A stretch of DNA of 64,000 nt. Source: Turritopsis dohrnii. Lineage: Eukaryota; Cnidaria; Hydrozoa; Anthoathecata; Oceaniidae. A program made the translations under genes and the position numbers. The DNA is taken from the NCBI GenBank assembly GCA_027922465.2, contig BQMF02000604.1, positions 62,001 to 126,000 of the forward strand. The letters are read 5' to 3'. The notes beneath the pieces are model-generated. The model was given only the letters and a program-made list of their open reading frames with translations. It searched no databases and was not told where the DNA came from. Positions 33,216 to 42,869 of the stretch are shown piece after piece; position 1 is the stretch's first letter; every line of letters starts with the position of its first letter.

Positions 33216-35050
33216 TTGAAAACAGAAAATGTTGTGGACAATCCCCAGATGAGGAATTTAGTACAGATACCTGGGTTCAATTTTGCTTTCCGCAACAGAA
33301 TGGACAAAAAAGGAGGTGGTGTTGCTGCGTACATGAAAGAAACTATTTCATACAAAATTCGTACCAATATTAACAAACTAGATGAAAGTCTCGAACACTT
33401 ATGGATAGAAATACTAGGAAGAAATAAAAACTCCTCGATGCTTCTTGCTGTCGCATATCAACCAAGCTCAGTAGAAGCCGAAAAGATCGCATGGCTTAAA
33501 AAGTTTGACTGTGTTCTCTCCCAAGTACACGCTAAATGGGATCAAATAATTTGCATCACTGGGGACTTTAACATTGACTTATTAGACAACTCAAAACAGT
33601 CATGTATCAATTACAGAGATATTCTCCGCTCCTTTGATCTCACTCAGCACATAAAATTACCAACTCGAGAAGGTAAATCATTGATCGATCATATTACCAC
33701 GAATATTCCATCCAAAGTAATGCACCAGGATATAATTCCTGCCGACGAGATTAGCGATCATGATTGCGCATACATAATTGCAAACGTAAAGAAACAAAAG
33801 TATGAGCCTCACTACAAAATGATACGAAATATGAAAAGCTACGACCATCAAAAGTACATCTCAGCTGTTAGTAACATTCCTTTCAGTATAATTTTCGCTT
33901 TTCACGAACCTGACGACCAAGTTTAAACGCTTAATCAACTTATTACTGGCTGTATCAATGAGTTCGCACCCTTGAAACGAACCAAAATCACACAACCACC
34001 AGCACCTTGGATGGCAGATCTTAATATCTCGGAACTCTAGAAAGAAAGAAATAACCTACGATACAAAGCACACCAAACTCAAACAACTGAAGACTGGGTT
34101 GCTTTTAGGGCTGCAAGAAACAAGCTTAAATCAACTATCAAACAAGCAAAGACATCCTTCTACAAAAAAGCTCTCTCATCAAAAAGGCCAAAGGATATAT
34201 GGAGAACAATCCATTGCATCTTAAATCCTAACCCAAAGAAGATCAGCGCCAATCCTGACACTTTAAACAACCACTACAGTTCACTTACTTCGAAAATCTC
34301 CCCCGTGAATAGATCCTCATGATACAAGCTCCCGATTTCAAGCACCAGACAAACCCTCGCATTTCCAACTGAAACACATTAGTCCAAGCGATGTAGAGGC
34401 TGCAATAAAGGAGCTCAGAAACGATTGTTCAACAGGCTTCGACCACATTCCTGTCATTTTCATCAAACCGGTCGCTGAATACATTTCTTCTCCACTTGCG
34501 CATATCATAAACAATTGCATTTCCAAATCCGTCTGGCCTAGTCTCTGGAAAATAAATCGAATCTGCCCTATACCTAAAGTCGAAAACCCAACCAAGCCAG
34601 TAGATTATCGCCCCATATCTGTGCTACCAATTGTATCAAAAATTTTTGAGAAAATTGTCCTACGCCAGGTATGCGCCTACATTGAAGAAAAACATCTCTA
34701 CCAATGCACACAATCAGGTTTTCGTAAAGGACACTCGACCACTACTCTTCTCTTGAAAATGGAAGATGACATCAGGAAAGCAATGACAAAAGGAGAAATC
34801 ACCATCGCAGTCTTAGCAGATTATTCAAAAGCCTTCGATACCGTCCACTACGGAATACTTTTACAAAAACTAAGCGATCTAAATTTCTCTAACTCTGTAA
34901 TCCGCCTGCTACACAGTTATTTGACTGGTAGAATGCAATTCGTCCAGATTGATGATAAAATCTCCAAGTGGACGGAAGTAACGTTTGGTGTACCGCAAGG
35001 AAGTATCCTTGGACCCACATTGTTCAACCTCTACGTCACCAATATGTCGA
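33216..35050 (+). pseudogene. Outer LINE ORF2: endonuclease and first half of RT
   Basis: Endonuclease motifs: VQIPGFNFAFRNRM, GGGVAAYMK, ITGDFNIDLL (GDFN) and ISDHDCAY (SDH), in 33216-33926. Beyond a stop at 33924-33926 the linker is broken. From 34610 the RT reads RPISVLPIVSKIFEKIV, QSGFRKGHST, VLADYSKAFDTV (first Asp) and GVPQGSILGPTLFNLYV. The frame ends at VTNMST, where the inner LINE enters. It is non-functional. Confidence 0.9.
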
Positions 35051-35052
35051 CT

Positions 35053-35290
35053 AATACTTGGCCACCAACAAACATGGCGGATGCGGATGCAGCTGCGGAT
35101 GCGATTCAACAAATACAGAATGAATACAGAATACAGAATACAGAATACAGAATACAGAATACAGAATACAGAACAAATACAGAATGAAACAAATACAGAA
35201 TGAAACTGAAACTGATACTGATACTTGGCCACCAACAAACATGGCGGATGCGGATGCAGCTGCGGATGCGATTCAACAAATACAGAATGA
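35053..35290 (+). repeat. Duplicated 5' monomer of the inner LINE
   Basis: A 68-bp unit starting ACTTGGCCACCAACAAACAT and including ATGGCGGATGCGGATGCAGC occurs at about 35055-35121 and 35223-35289, 168 bp apart. An ATACAGAAT microsatellite-like stretch (35115-35200) lies between. It resembles the promoter monomers of some LINEs. Promoter activity is inference. Confidence 0.75.
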
Positions 35291-36527
35291 AACTGATACA
35301 AGCAAGGAAGATCTCGCAAACATCTTTCTCAACATCTCAGCAAACAAAGACGATCCATCTGCTGCCTTCGTCGTCAACATTGATACAATCTATCGTGAAT
35401 CTAAGACAGAAATCATAAGCCATCTCAGACAAATCGACTCAAAAATCATAAACAAACTCAGAGATCAGCTTTTCGAGATATTCATCGACCATTTTGACGA
35501 GGAAATACTTATCACCAATGGTTTTAATATCACAAGTGCTCCTCTCGCCCATCTGAAGCGTCGTGCCAAACCTCTGAATTCAACATACGACATTTACAGC
35601 CTTGGTCTAAGCATTCTTGAAAACCGAATTGTCAATAAACTTGCAATCGAAATTTACAAGCCTGACACAGCCAATAACAATCAAATCAACCAAGATACTC
35701 CATACCAAAATGTAATTGATAGTAACAGCAAGGAACTTCTTGCTAAAATAAATGAACTTATCTCCACTGTCAATCTTATAAAGAAAGAAAACAGAGAACT
35801 CAAAACACACATTGCAAATCTCGAAAAGAAGATTGACACTCAATTTCTCGTTCCAGGCAACATCACTCTTCCCCCGGAACAACCCAGGCATCTTACACCA
35901 CAAATTCAGGGAATTGAGATCAACAAACGACATCAACCTTTACAAAAGAACCTCCACAAGGATAAGGAATCGCAAATCGCCGTTAATCCAACCATTATTA
36001 CACCTAAACGTGACACTCAACCGAAATCGTCAACAGTATTTGGGATGAGGGAACCAAACAAAAATATTACTGGACAGACGAGACCGTTTTCCCTATTTGT
36101 AGGAGGTCTTAACCTTAATCTCAGCAAGGAAGACGTTCGATCGGTAATAATAAATGATATTGGTTTACGTGTTGTAGACCTGAAGCTCAACAAGAGAAAT
36201 GAGTATAACCAATCCTATCGAATTGATATAAACATACAAGACAAAGACAAAGCACTCAATTCAACCTTCTGGTACCAGGGGTTAATTGTAAAACCTTTCC
36301 GTCTACCAAAAAAAAGGTATCCTGAACAAAACCAATATTTCAACAATCAAGACAACCAACCAAAACTTATCAGACACCGCCCTGCAGACCACAGAAGATT
36401 TGACACCATAAACAACAGAAATCATGACCGAACAAATAACCACTACCGCAATAACGATTCTGACATAGATCACAATGGCCACTACAATAATACCCACAGC
36501 AATTATGGATCAGACTACGGATGGTAA
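35241..36527 (+). CDS. Inner LINE ORF1: coiled coil plus RRM-like RNA-binding protein
   Basis: ATG at 35241 is in the second monomer copy (MADADAAADAIQQIQNE). An upstream in-frame ATG at 35184 would add 19 residues from the repeat. The product is 428 residues. A coiled-coil stretch, KELLAKINELISTVNLIKKE, starts near residue 163. An RRM-like segment near 283-356 contains FSLFVGGLNLNLSKEDVR and YRIDINIQDKDKA. A basic, Asn/His-rich tail follows. Coiled coil plus RRM is the layout of LINE ORF1 proteins that trimerise on the element RNA. The 3' end overlaps ORF2. Confidence 0.8.
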   Translation: MADADAAADAIQQIQNETDTSKEDLANIFLNISANKDDPSAAFVVNIDTIYRESKTEIISHLRQIDSKIINKLRDQLFEIFIDHFDEEILITNGFNITSAPLAHLKRRAKPLNSTYDIYSLGLSILENRIVNKLAIEIYKPDTANNNQINQDTPYQNVIDSNSKELLAKINELISTVNLIKKENRELKTHIANLEKKIDTQFLVPGNITLPPEQPRHLTPQIQGIEINKRHQPLQKNLHKDKESQIAVNPTIITPKRDTQPKSSTVFGMREPNKNITGQTRPFSLFVGGLNLNLSKEDVRSVIINDIGLRVVDLKLNKRNEYNQSYRIDINIQDKDKALNSTFWYQGLIVKPFRLPKKRYPEQNQYFNNQDNQPKLIRHRPADHRRFDTINNRNHDRTNNHYRNNDSDIDHNGHYNNTHSNYGSDYGW

Positions 36528-39522
36528 AGCTGTTTGTCTAAACTGTAATGGATACAAAGGAAACAACTCGTATATTAACTGTATAATCACCAAATCTAAT
36601 ATTATTTTTCTCAGCGAACTTTGGTTAACAGAATCGGAGAAACACTTACTCCATAACTACAGAAAAGACTTTCATGTTTTCTTTTCACCAGCCAAGCAAG
36701 GTCATTCAGGCCGCCCTCATGGAGGTACCACTCTCCTCATCAAACGTGATGTGGTCCAGCATCCAGAACTCATTATGCAAGAGGACTATGCTACTATTGT
36801 AAATGTGAAAATGAACAACCTCTCTATTCTCCTAGCAGGTGTCTATCTTCAATCTGCCTCCAACAACCAAAGCTACCGTGATATATATTCCACCCAGCTC
36901 GCAACAATCGGGGGAATCATGAAACATTTTGAGGCTACATCGGAGTTTCTTATTTTCGGAGATTTCCAAAGTTGTCCTTCAACCCATATTACGGAAAGAT
37001 TCTTTAAACCGAACAATCTCACAAATCCTTTAAATGACTTCATCACCACACATGAACTTACACCTATTGATATCACATTAGGAACCGGTCCAAACTACAC
37101 CTACCACCATCTGACACTACCTAACAAATCCTACATTGATCATATACTCATCTCTTCAAACCTAATGAGATGCTTCAAAAGCAGTAGAGTCATGGACCCA
37201 AACCATTTGAATACTGGTGATCATCTTCCAGTGGAGCTGGTACTATCCCTTCCATTCGGAGTTTCTGAAAGGAAGCCGCAACCACCAGATAATGAGTACA
37301 TCCCAGTCTTTATGTGGAACAATTCAACTTTTGTAAGCCTTTATAATACCTTGGTCACAAACTCGCTTTCCAACTTAAACAAAATCAAGTCCACGACTGC
37401 AGATGAAGATATCACACACTTTCAAACCATCCTCAAAAACTGTGCTACTGAGGCCTACAACAAGGTAAAAAGGGGAACAGACTTCTACTTCTTCAAATCG
37501 AAACCATGGTGGAACGACGAACTGACAAAATACCGCAAGACACTACAGACTATGTTCAATGCCTGGCGTCTGGAGGGTTACCCAAGGGATCTCGATAGCA
37601 CATCATACAATCGATATCGTTATGCGCGAAAACAATTTCGTACCCTTGCCAAGAAGTGTAAAAACCAGTCCACATCAGAGCATTTCATTAATACTGAGAA
37701 ACTGAAGAATATCAACCCAAGGTCGTACTGGAAAAAGATACGGTTAGCCAAGTCAAATGCCCAAAAACTATACACTATCAACAACAAATCAGATGTCCAG
37801 AGTATTACAGATGATTTCAACACTCACTTTGACAAACTGCTCAACACGCCACGGACTGAAGGAATCGACAACAATGAGACAAACCAACGCCTAATGGACC
37901 TACTTAACGATCTTGAACAACATCAGGTCGACTTCCATGTCACGCAACACGACGTCAAGACAGCTGTTGCAGGACTTCACAAAAACAAAGCTTACCATCC
38001 CTTCGAAATGAAAACCGAACACTTCATTCATGCCATGAATAATAACGTTGCAGAATACCTAGCCCAACTAGTTAACAAGATAATGAAATCGTCAAGCCTA
38101 CCATCATCTCTTGCTACATCCATTATCATTCCGATAGTGAAGTCGTATCGCAAACCACTACATGACCCCAACAATTATAGAGGAGTCAGTCTCATCCCGA
38201 TCCTAACGAAACTTATTGAGAAGGTCATCATAAACAAGTGTCCACAACTCAAGGATCACAAGAACACACAATTTGGGTTCACATCAGATGTTTCACCGAT
38301 ACACGCTGAATTTCTCATTCAAGATACGGTCCGGAAGTACAACACAGAAAACACACCTGTCTACATCTGCAGTCTTGACGCTGAGAAGGCATTTGATTGC
38401 TGCAACTGGCTCACTCTATTCAACAAGCTACTGGAAAAAAACATCCTCCCAATCACAGTCATCAAGTTCCTGATCAAATTGTATACAAACGGTGATGCCA
38501 CCACCAAATACAGAGGTCACTACTCCACCACCTTTCGTCTATCTCAAGGTGTACGACAAGGATCGATACTCTCGCCTTACCTTTATAACATCTACACTGA
38601 AGACCTTATTGACATCATTCAAAACATGAACATTGGTACACACCTCCCAGGAAACATCAACACCTCCGTAATAGTCTTCGCAGATGACATCATCCTTCTC
38701 AGTCCGAACCTGAACCACCTTCAACGAATGGTGAACGAATGTGAACGTTTTGGTATGAAGCATGGTCTAAAATTCAATGCGACCAAAACTCAATTCCTTA
38801 TCTCAGGTACCAGTAACATACCAGATGCAAGGATTACACTGAACAACGAAGAGGTAAAACCACAGACAACTTTGCAGCATCTCGGCTTTTCCTGGGGTTC
38901 CAACAAATCGAACGAAATTACTCTACAGAAACATCATTCCACTAGAATTTCGGAACTGTGGGCAACAACATCGTCCCTTATCTCATGTGGTATTCGGAAA
39001 ATGCACCCTGACACTGTAGCTACAATTTTCAAAGCCACACTCCTACCCAAAACCCTCTACGGGATGGAAATTACCCAACTCTCCAAGACCTTCTCAGACT
39101 ATCTCAATAGACAATGCCGCTGCTCACTAAAACTACTTCTTGGCCTCTCCAAACACGCCAAAACTGATCTCAACCAGTATTACTATCTGGATACCATCAC
39201 CTCATATCTCAATGACCGAAAAATCAACCTTCTTCATCTGCTAATGAGAAATGAAACCACCTCCAAATATCTACTCACAATCCTCAACACCCCCGAACCG
39301 ACTCGCTCATACTCAATCATTCAAGACCTCCTCAACACTTGCAAAAAATCGAACGTCAATGTAATAGCTGTCCTTCTGACGAAACAAAGACCCAGCCTAA
39401 AAACTAGTGAACTCGACCCTGAAAGGAACTCTGAACTTGAAGAACTATTAACAGACTGGCACCTCTACGATAAACGAAAAACACTAAAGGACATTCTGGA
39501 AACGAACATCCCAAAGAGTTAA
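36475..39522 (+). CDS. Inner LINE ORF2: APE endonuclease-reverse transcriptase, intact
   Basis: 1015 residues, uninterrupted. Endonuclease: CLNCNGYKG near 19, LSELWLTESE near 46 (Glu), IFGDFQSCPS near 160 (GDFQ where GDFN is usual) and TGDHLPVEL near 246 (Asp-His). RT: NNYRGVSLIPILTKLIEKVI near 560, CSLDAEKAFDCCNW near 630 (first Asp), GVRQGSILSPYLYN near 692, and VFADDIILLS near 733 (FADD in place of YADD). It ends in a helical C-terminal region without an obvious zinc knuckle. The first ATG (36475) overlaps ORF1; an alternative is 36505. Probably competent or recently so; nicking is slightly in question because of the Asn-to-Gln change. Confidence 0.9.
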   Translation: MATTIIPTAIMDQTTDGKAVCLNCNGYKGNNSYINCIITKSNIIFLSELWLTESEKHLLHNYRKDFHVFFSPAKQGHSGRPHGGTTLLIKRDVVQHPELIMQEDYATIVNVKMNNLSILLAGVYLQSASNNQSYRDIYSTQLATIGGIMKHFEATSEFLIFGDFQSCPSTHITERFFKPNNLTNPLNDFITTHELTPIDITLGTGPNYTYHHLTLPNKSYIDHILISSNLMRCFKSSRVMDPNHLNTGDHLPVELVLSLPFGVSERKPQPPDNEYIPVFMWNNSTFVSLYNTLVTNSLSNLNKIKSTTADEDITHFQTILKNCATEAYNKVKRGTDFYFFKSKPWWNDELTKYRKTLQTMFNAWRLEGYPRDLDSTSYNRYRYARKQFRTLAKKCKNQSTSEHFINTEKLKNINPRSYWKKIRLAKSNAQKLYTINNKSDVQSITDDFNTHFDKLLNTPRTEGIDNNETNQRLMDLLNDLEQHQVDFHVTQHDVKTAVAGLHKNKAYHPFEMKTEHFIHAMNNNVAEYLAQLVNKIMKSSSLPSSLATSIIIPIVKSYRKPLHDPNNYRGVSLIPILTKLIEKVIINKCPQLKDHKNTQFGFTSDVSPIHAEFLIQDTVRKYNTENTPVYICSLDAEKAFDCCNWLTLFNKLLEKNILPITVIKFLIKLYTNGDATTKYRGHYSTTFRLSQGVRQGSILSPYLYNIYTEDLIDIIQNMNIGTHLPGNINTSVIVFADDIILLSPNLNHLQRMVNECERFGMKHGLKFNATKTQFLISGTSNIPDARITLNNEEVKPQTTLQHLGFSWGSNKSNEITLQKHHSTRISELWATTSSLISCGIRKMHPDTVATIFKATLLPKTLYGMEITQLSKTFSDYLNRQCRCSLKLLLGLSKHAKTDLNQYYYLDTITSYLNDRKINLLHLLMRNETTSKYLLTILNTPEPTRSYSIIQDLLNTCKKSNVNVIAVLLTKQRPSLKTSELDPERNSELEELLTDWHLYDKRKTLKDILETNIPKS

Positions 39523-39653
39523 ATGTCTCTTTTTTTAACTTTGTATATAACTTGTATATATTTTTTTTAAAACCGAAAGTTTTCCTAGGTTTCTTCTTGT
39601 ATATACCCTCTTATTGGGTGATGAAAGAGAGTTTAATAAATAAAAACAACTGC

Positions 39654-40428
39654 AACTTGTTTACAATACGCCGACGACACGAACCTCTATCGACATTGTA
39701 AGCCAAATGATATCGCAACCTGCTCAAAACTCATCATTAACGATCTCCATAACCTATCAAATTGGTCCAACGAAAATAACCTGATTTTCAACGCTGATAA
39801 AACCAAAACCATGCTGTTTTCAACACCACAAATGAATGCCAAACACAAGTTACAAGAAAAGATTTTACCAGTGCATATTAATGGACGTCATCTACAGCAT
39901 ATCCATCACACAAAGTTACTGGGAGTAACTTTCCAAGAAGACCTTACCTGGAAACTGCATGTTCAAAATATAATTTCATCGGGTTACAGCACATTGAAAT
40001 CACTCCGATCCATCAAACGACTAACTCCTTACCAACTACGAAAAAGCTTAGCATCAATTCTAATCCTGTCAAGAATTAAATACGCAAATGCAGTTCTCTC
40101 AGATCTACCTGATTACCTAACTAATTGTTTACAGAAATTACAAAATTCCGCTGCAAGTTTCATCAACAACAAATACTGTCGCGTGGATGACGTGCTGAAC
40201 CTATCGTGGCTTCCTGTGAAAGAAGAAATTTCCCTCAGCATTGCGAAAGCAACTTTCAAATCTCTGTACGATGAAACCTGGCCAAAGTATCTGAAAAACA
40301 CTTTCAGTACTCAGCAGCGATCCTTGAGAGCGTGCGAATCACGCAAATACAGGGTGTTAGCTAGGGTCCTACAGACGCCGTTAGACGGCTCTTTCCCAAT
40401 CCAAAATACTAATAAGTTTCCCAATTGA
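39654..40428 (+). pseudogene. Outer LINE ORF2: YADD half of RT and C-terminus
   Basis: The frame resumes as TATCLQYADDTNLYRH, then WSNENNLIFNADKTKTMLFS, KLLGVTFQEDLTWKLHV, and a C-terminal region with AASFINNKYCRVDDVL and LSWLPVKEEI. It ends at a stop at 40426-40428. This half is open, but its 5' half is broken and separated by 4.6 kb. Confidence 0.9.
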
Positions 40429-40500
40429 GTCCAGCAATAAATTTACGAAAAGTTAGTAAATAAACTTGCTGTTAAATTGATTTGATTCTGTTTAGAAACA

Positions 40501-41030
40501 TCGGCTGAAACTCATCACTAACATGCGTTTCGGCTTCGTTATAAAAATATTCATCGTATAGTCTACCATCTTTTAAATTTATCTTTTTTCTGTCGCACTC
40601 CACCGTATTTAAAATTAATTAAAATTAAAATTGATTATTATTACCAGTTACACTCCTTCGTAAACGTTTATAAAAAAATAAACTTTACTGTTTTTCTTTT
40701 TCTTTTCTTTTTATCTTTTTTTCTCCTTTGCACGTGCTATAAGAAGTTTCTTAATTCAATATAAAAGATCCGATGAAGTATACGAATTAGTTCGCTCTTG
40801 CAGTATACTTAAAAGATTTTCTATTTTTGTTGTATTTTGAAACTAATATCATTTGCTTGCAGCATGGTCCTAATTGTGGTATAATTTTACCTTTTAAAGA
40901 ATAAAGAAATTGTCCTATTCTGGATAATTTTTGTTTACAAAAAACGTATGTGGTCAAATTCGTGAACTACGCATGCTCACATTACAACGAAACATTGTAG
41001 CGTCGTGATATCTTGGAGAACTAACGAAAG
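40501..41030. other. No recognisable gene
   Basis: AT-rich sequence between the outer LINE 3' end and the palindromic MITE; nothing seen. Confidence 0.5.
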
Positions 41031-41032
41031 TA

Positions 41033-41439
41033 CGACGGCAACCTGGACGACGACGTACAAGATATTCATCTTCAATAAATCACAAAAGAGCAGAAACTAT
41101 ACAGTTGGGCTATGAAGTTTATTGGTAATGCCTATGAAGTTTGTTTTTTGAACTTTGAGAGACAAAATCATGAAGGAACCAAGGAAAATTGTTTCCGAAG
41201 TACTGCTATTCTCACGACTTCAAAATATTGCTTTTCACGTTGTGTGTAGAACGTGCAAATCTAATAATGATATTAATATCATTATTAGATTTGCACGTTC
41301 TACACACAACGTTTTACTAATTAGTAAAATTAAAAATATTTCCCAATAGTACAGTGTGAAATGACTTCCATTCTAAAGCAAATCTATGGAGTAAAGTGAA
41401 TCTTTTGTTTCCCTCACGTCGTCGTCCACGTTGCCGTCG
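41033..41439. mobile_element. MITE with TA duplication and central palindrome
   Basis: Ends CGACGGCAACCTGGACGACG at 41033 and the inverse at 41439 (one mismatch in about 24 bp) are flanked by TA (41031-41032 and 41440-41441). This is a Tc1/mariner-type target duplication. 407 bp, non-coding, with a perfect 76-bp palindrome inside. Confidence 0.8.
41237..41312. repeat. Perfect 76-bp palindrome
   Basis: Two 38-bp arms without spacer meet at the TTAA centre of GATATTAATATC (centre 41274/41275). The outer ends are ACGTTGTGTGTAG and its inverse. No mismatch was found on reading both arms. Confidence 0.9.
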
Positions 41440-41749
41440 TAGTTGCGTAAGGTCCCTATTAAAAGTTTGCGAGAACTAAGATTATGTGGACCTTAATTTA
41501 GCTGTAGTTTCTTTTTGTTTTGTTATTTTAAGCTTTAAAGTTCAGTTTTGTTGAAGAAAATCCTGTTGTTTTTATTCTTTTAGTATTCTCCCAAATACTA
41601 AGAAAAACGTTGTAAATTTAGACATTCTTGACCCCTATGAATGTGGAGAATAGCAAAATTTTGGGGCCCTTCAGAACAGGCCCCCAAACCCCCCTGTTCC
41701 TTACGGCCTCAATTGACAATTTCTGGCTAACGCCCTGAAATACCAGATA

Positions 41750-42024
41750 GAAAATCATCGGGTAGAGAAATCTTTTAACTCCGAATCGTGCAAAGTTTTT
41801 AATGATTTACCGATCAGTTGTAGGAAAAGTACAAACTTTGGTGACTTTGCAAAAACGACAAGAAGCTTCCTGTTTGACAGAGCGCTGGCACGTTTCAGCG
41901 TTTTATATTAATTTATATTGATTTTATCTAATTTGTCTTTTATATTTACGTCAACGCACTATCACAGTTCATCCACATTTCTAGATGAAGAGCCTTGTAA
42001 AAAGGATAAACTGGAAATAAACCC

Positions 42025-42058
<34 letters not shown>

Positions 42059-42060
42059 AA
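41750..42060 (+). pseudogene. LINE 3' end relic with (TTAC)n tail
   Basis: Plus-strand frames give FNDLPISCRKSTNFGDFAKT and RSFLFDRALARFSVLY, the last residues of an L2/CR1-like ORF2. About 100 bp of 3' UTR and a TTAC microsatellite at about 42026-42058 follow. Only the extreme 3' end is present, as expected from 5' truncation. Confidence 0.65.
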
Positions 42061-42869
42061 ATGTACTCATGCCGTAGAGCTCAAAAAAACTTATAAAAAA
42101 ATGCATAGGATCGTTTCGCTTCGATCAACCATTAAAAGAGTATCCTTGATACCTCTCAGATGATGTTGGTGAAGTCACTGAAGGTTTGTGTGTTAATTCA
42201 AAATGCTAAAGAAGTATTGAAATTATATCTAATCACACCACCAGGATCATCTGTTTGAGAAAGGCCAAACGGGCAGTTGAAATTACTTATTGTCTTCATA
42301 TCAAATGTTAGTTGGAATCTGTAGTAGAATTGCCTTTTTGCACTCTCAAAGGCACAAGGCAAGTGCATCATGATCAGATTTCAACATCAAACATGCTACT
42401 AACAATAAAATGTATATTAAAACCTGATAACGTTAAAATGTAATGTTGTTTGTGGGAATCTTGTCAAAACTCAGATTACACTTTTTGCATCAGGAATCTG
42501 ATGCTGTCCAGAAGGTGTTATTTGACCTGGTGATAATTACAATCCTTTCTCATACTTGCCAATTCAGAAGTAAGGGATCGTCTCAAAATGTTCGTCCTGA
42601 AAAAGAACGAATTGGGACGAAAATTATCGTCTTTTTTGTTTTAATAAACGATTTTTTTCCGATTTTGTTTAAGTGAAATGGACGAATTGGTGAAAAGCCG
42701 AATTTTCATAAGGAACGAATTTGGCCGAATTAAGGACGGAATTAGGTCGAATTTGAGGACGGAATTAGGTTGAATTAAGGACGAAATTTAGGACGAATAA
42801 AAAAGGATAAATTAGGATGAAGTTTTAGCTAAGATTAAATCGTTTAAGTCTGTCTGATGTGAGGACGAA

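Larger units (their letters stand above)
35052..39646 (+). mobile_element. Inner LINE, apparently full length with both ORFs open
   Basis: It begins near TAATACTTGGCCACC, inserted after host codons for NMS, and ends with an AATAAATAAAAA tail at about 39646, followed at once by host CAACTGCAACTTG. Host residues rejoin as NMSTTATCLQYADD. Target duplication is at most one or two bases. ORF1 and ORF2 overlap by 53 nt, and neither has a stop or frameshift. The clade is uncertain; the APE-type endonuclease and short 3' repeat place it in the broad CR1/I/jockey set. Confidence 0.85.
33205..40500 (+). mobile_element. Outer LINE (CR1/L2-like), 5'-truncated, interrupted
   Basis: Endonuclease and RT pieces (33216-35050) and the YADD-containing remainder (39654-40428) belong to one ORF2, split by the inner LINE at 35052-39646. 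The 5' end stops inside the endonuclease, and stops and frameshifts lie between 33926 and 34620. The 3' end lies near 40480, after the stop at 40428. Confidence 0.85.

Noticed and set aside
34909..35319. Minus-strand ORFs reading CILYSVFCILYSVF
   Set aside because: They are translations of the ATACAGAAT repeat between the LINE 5' monomers.
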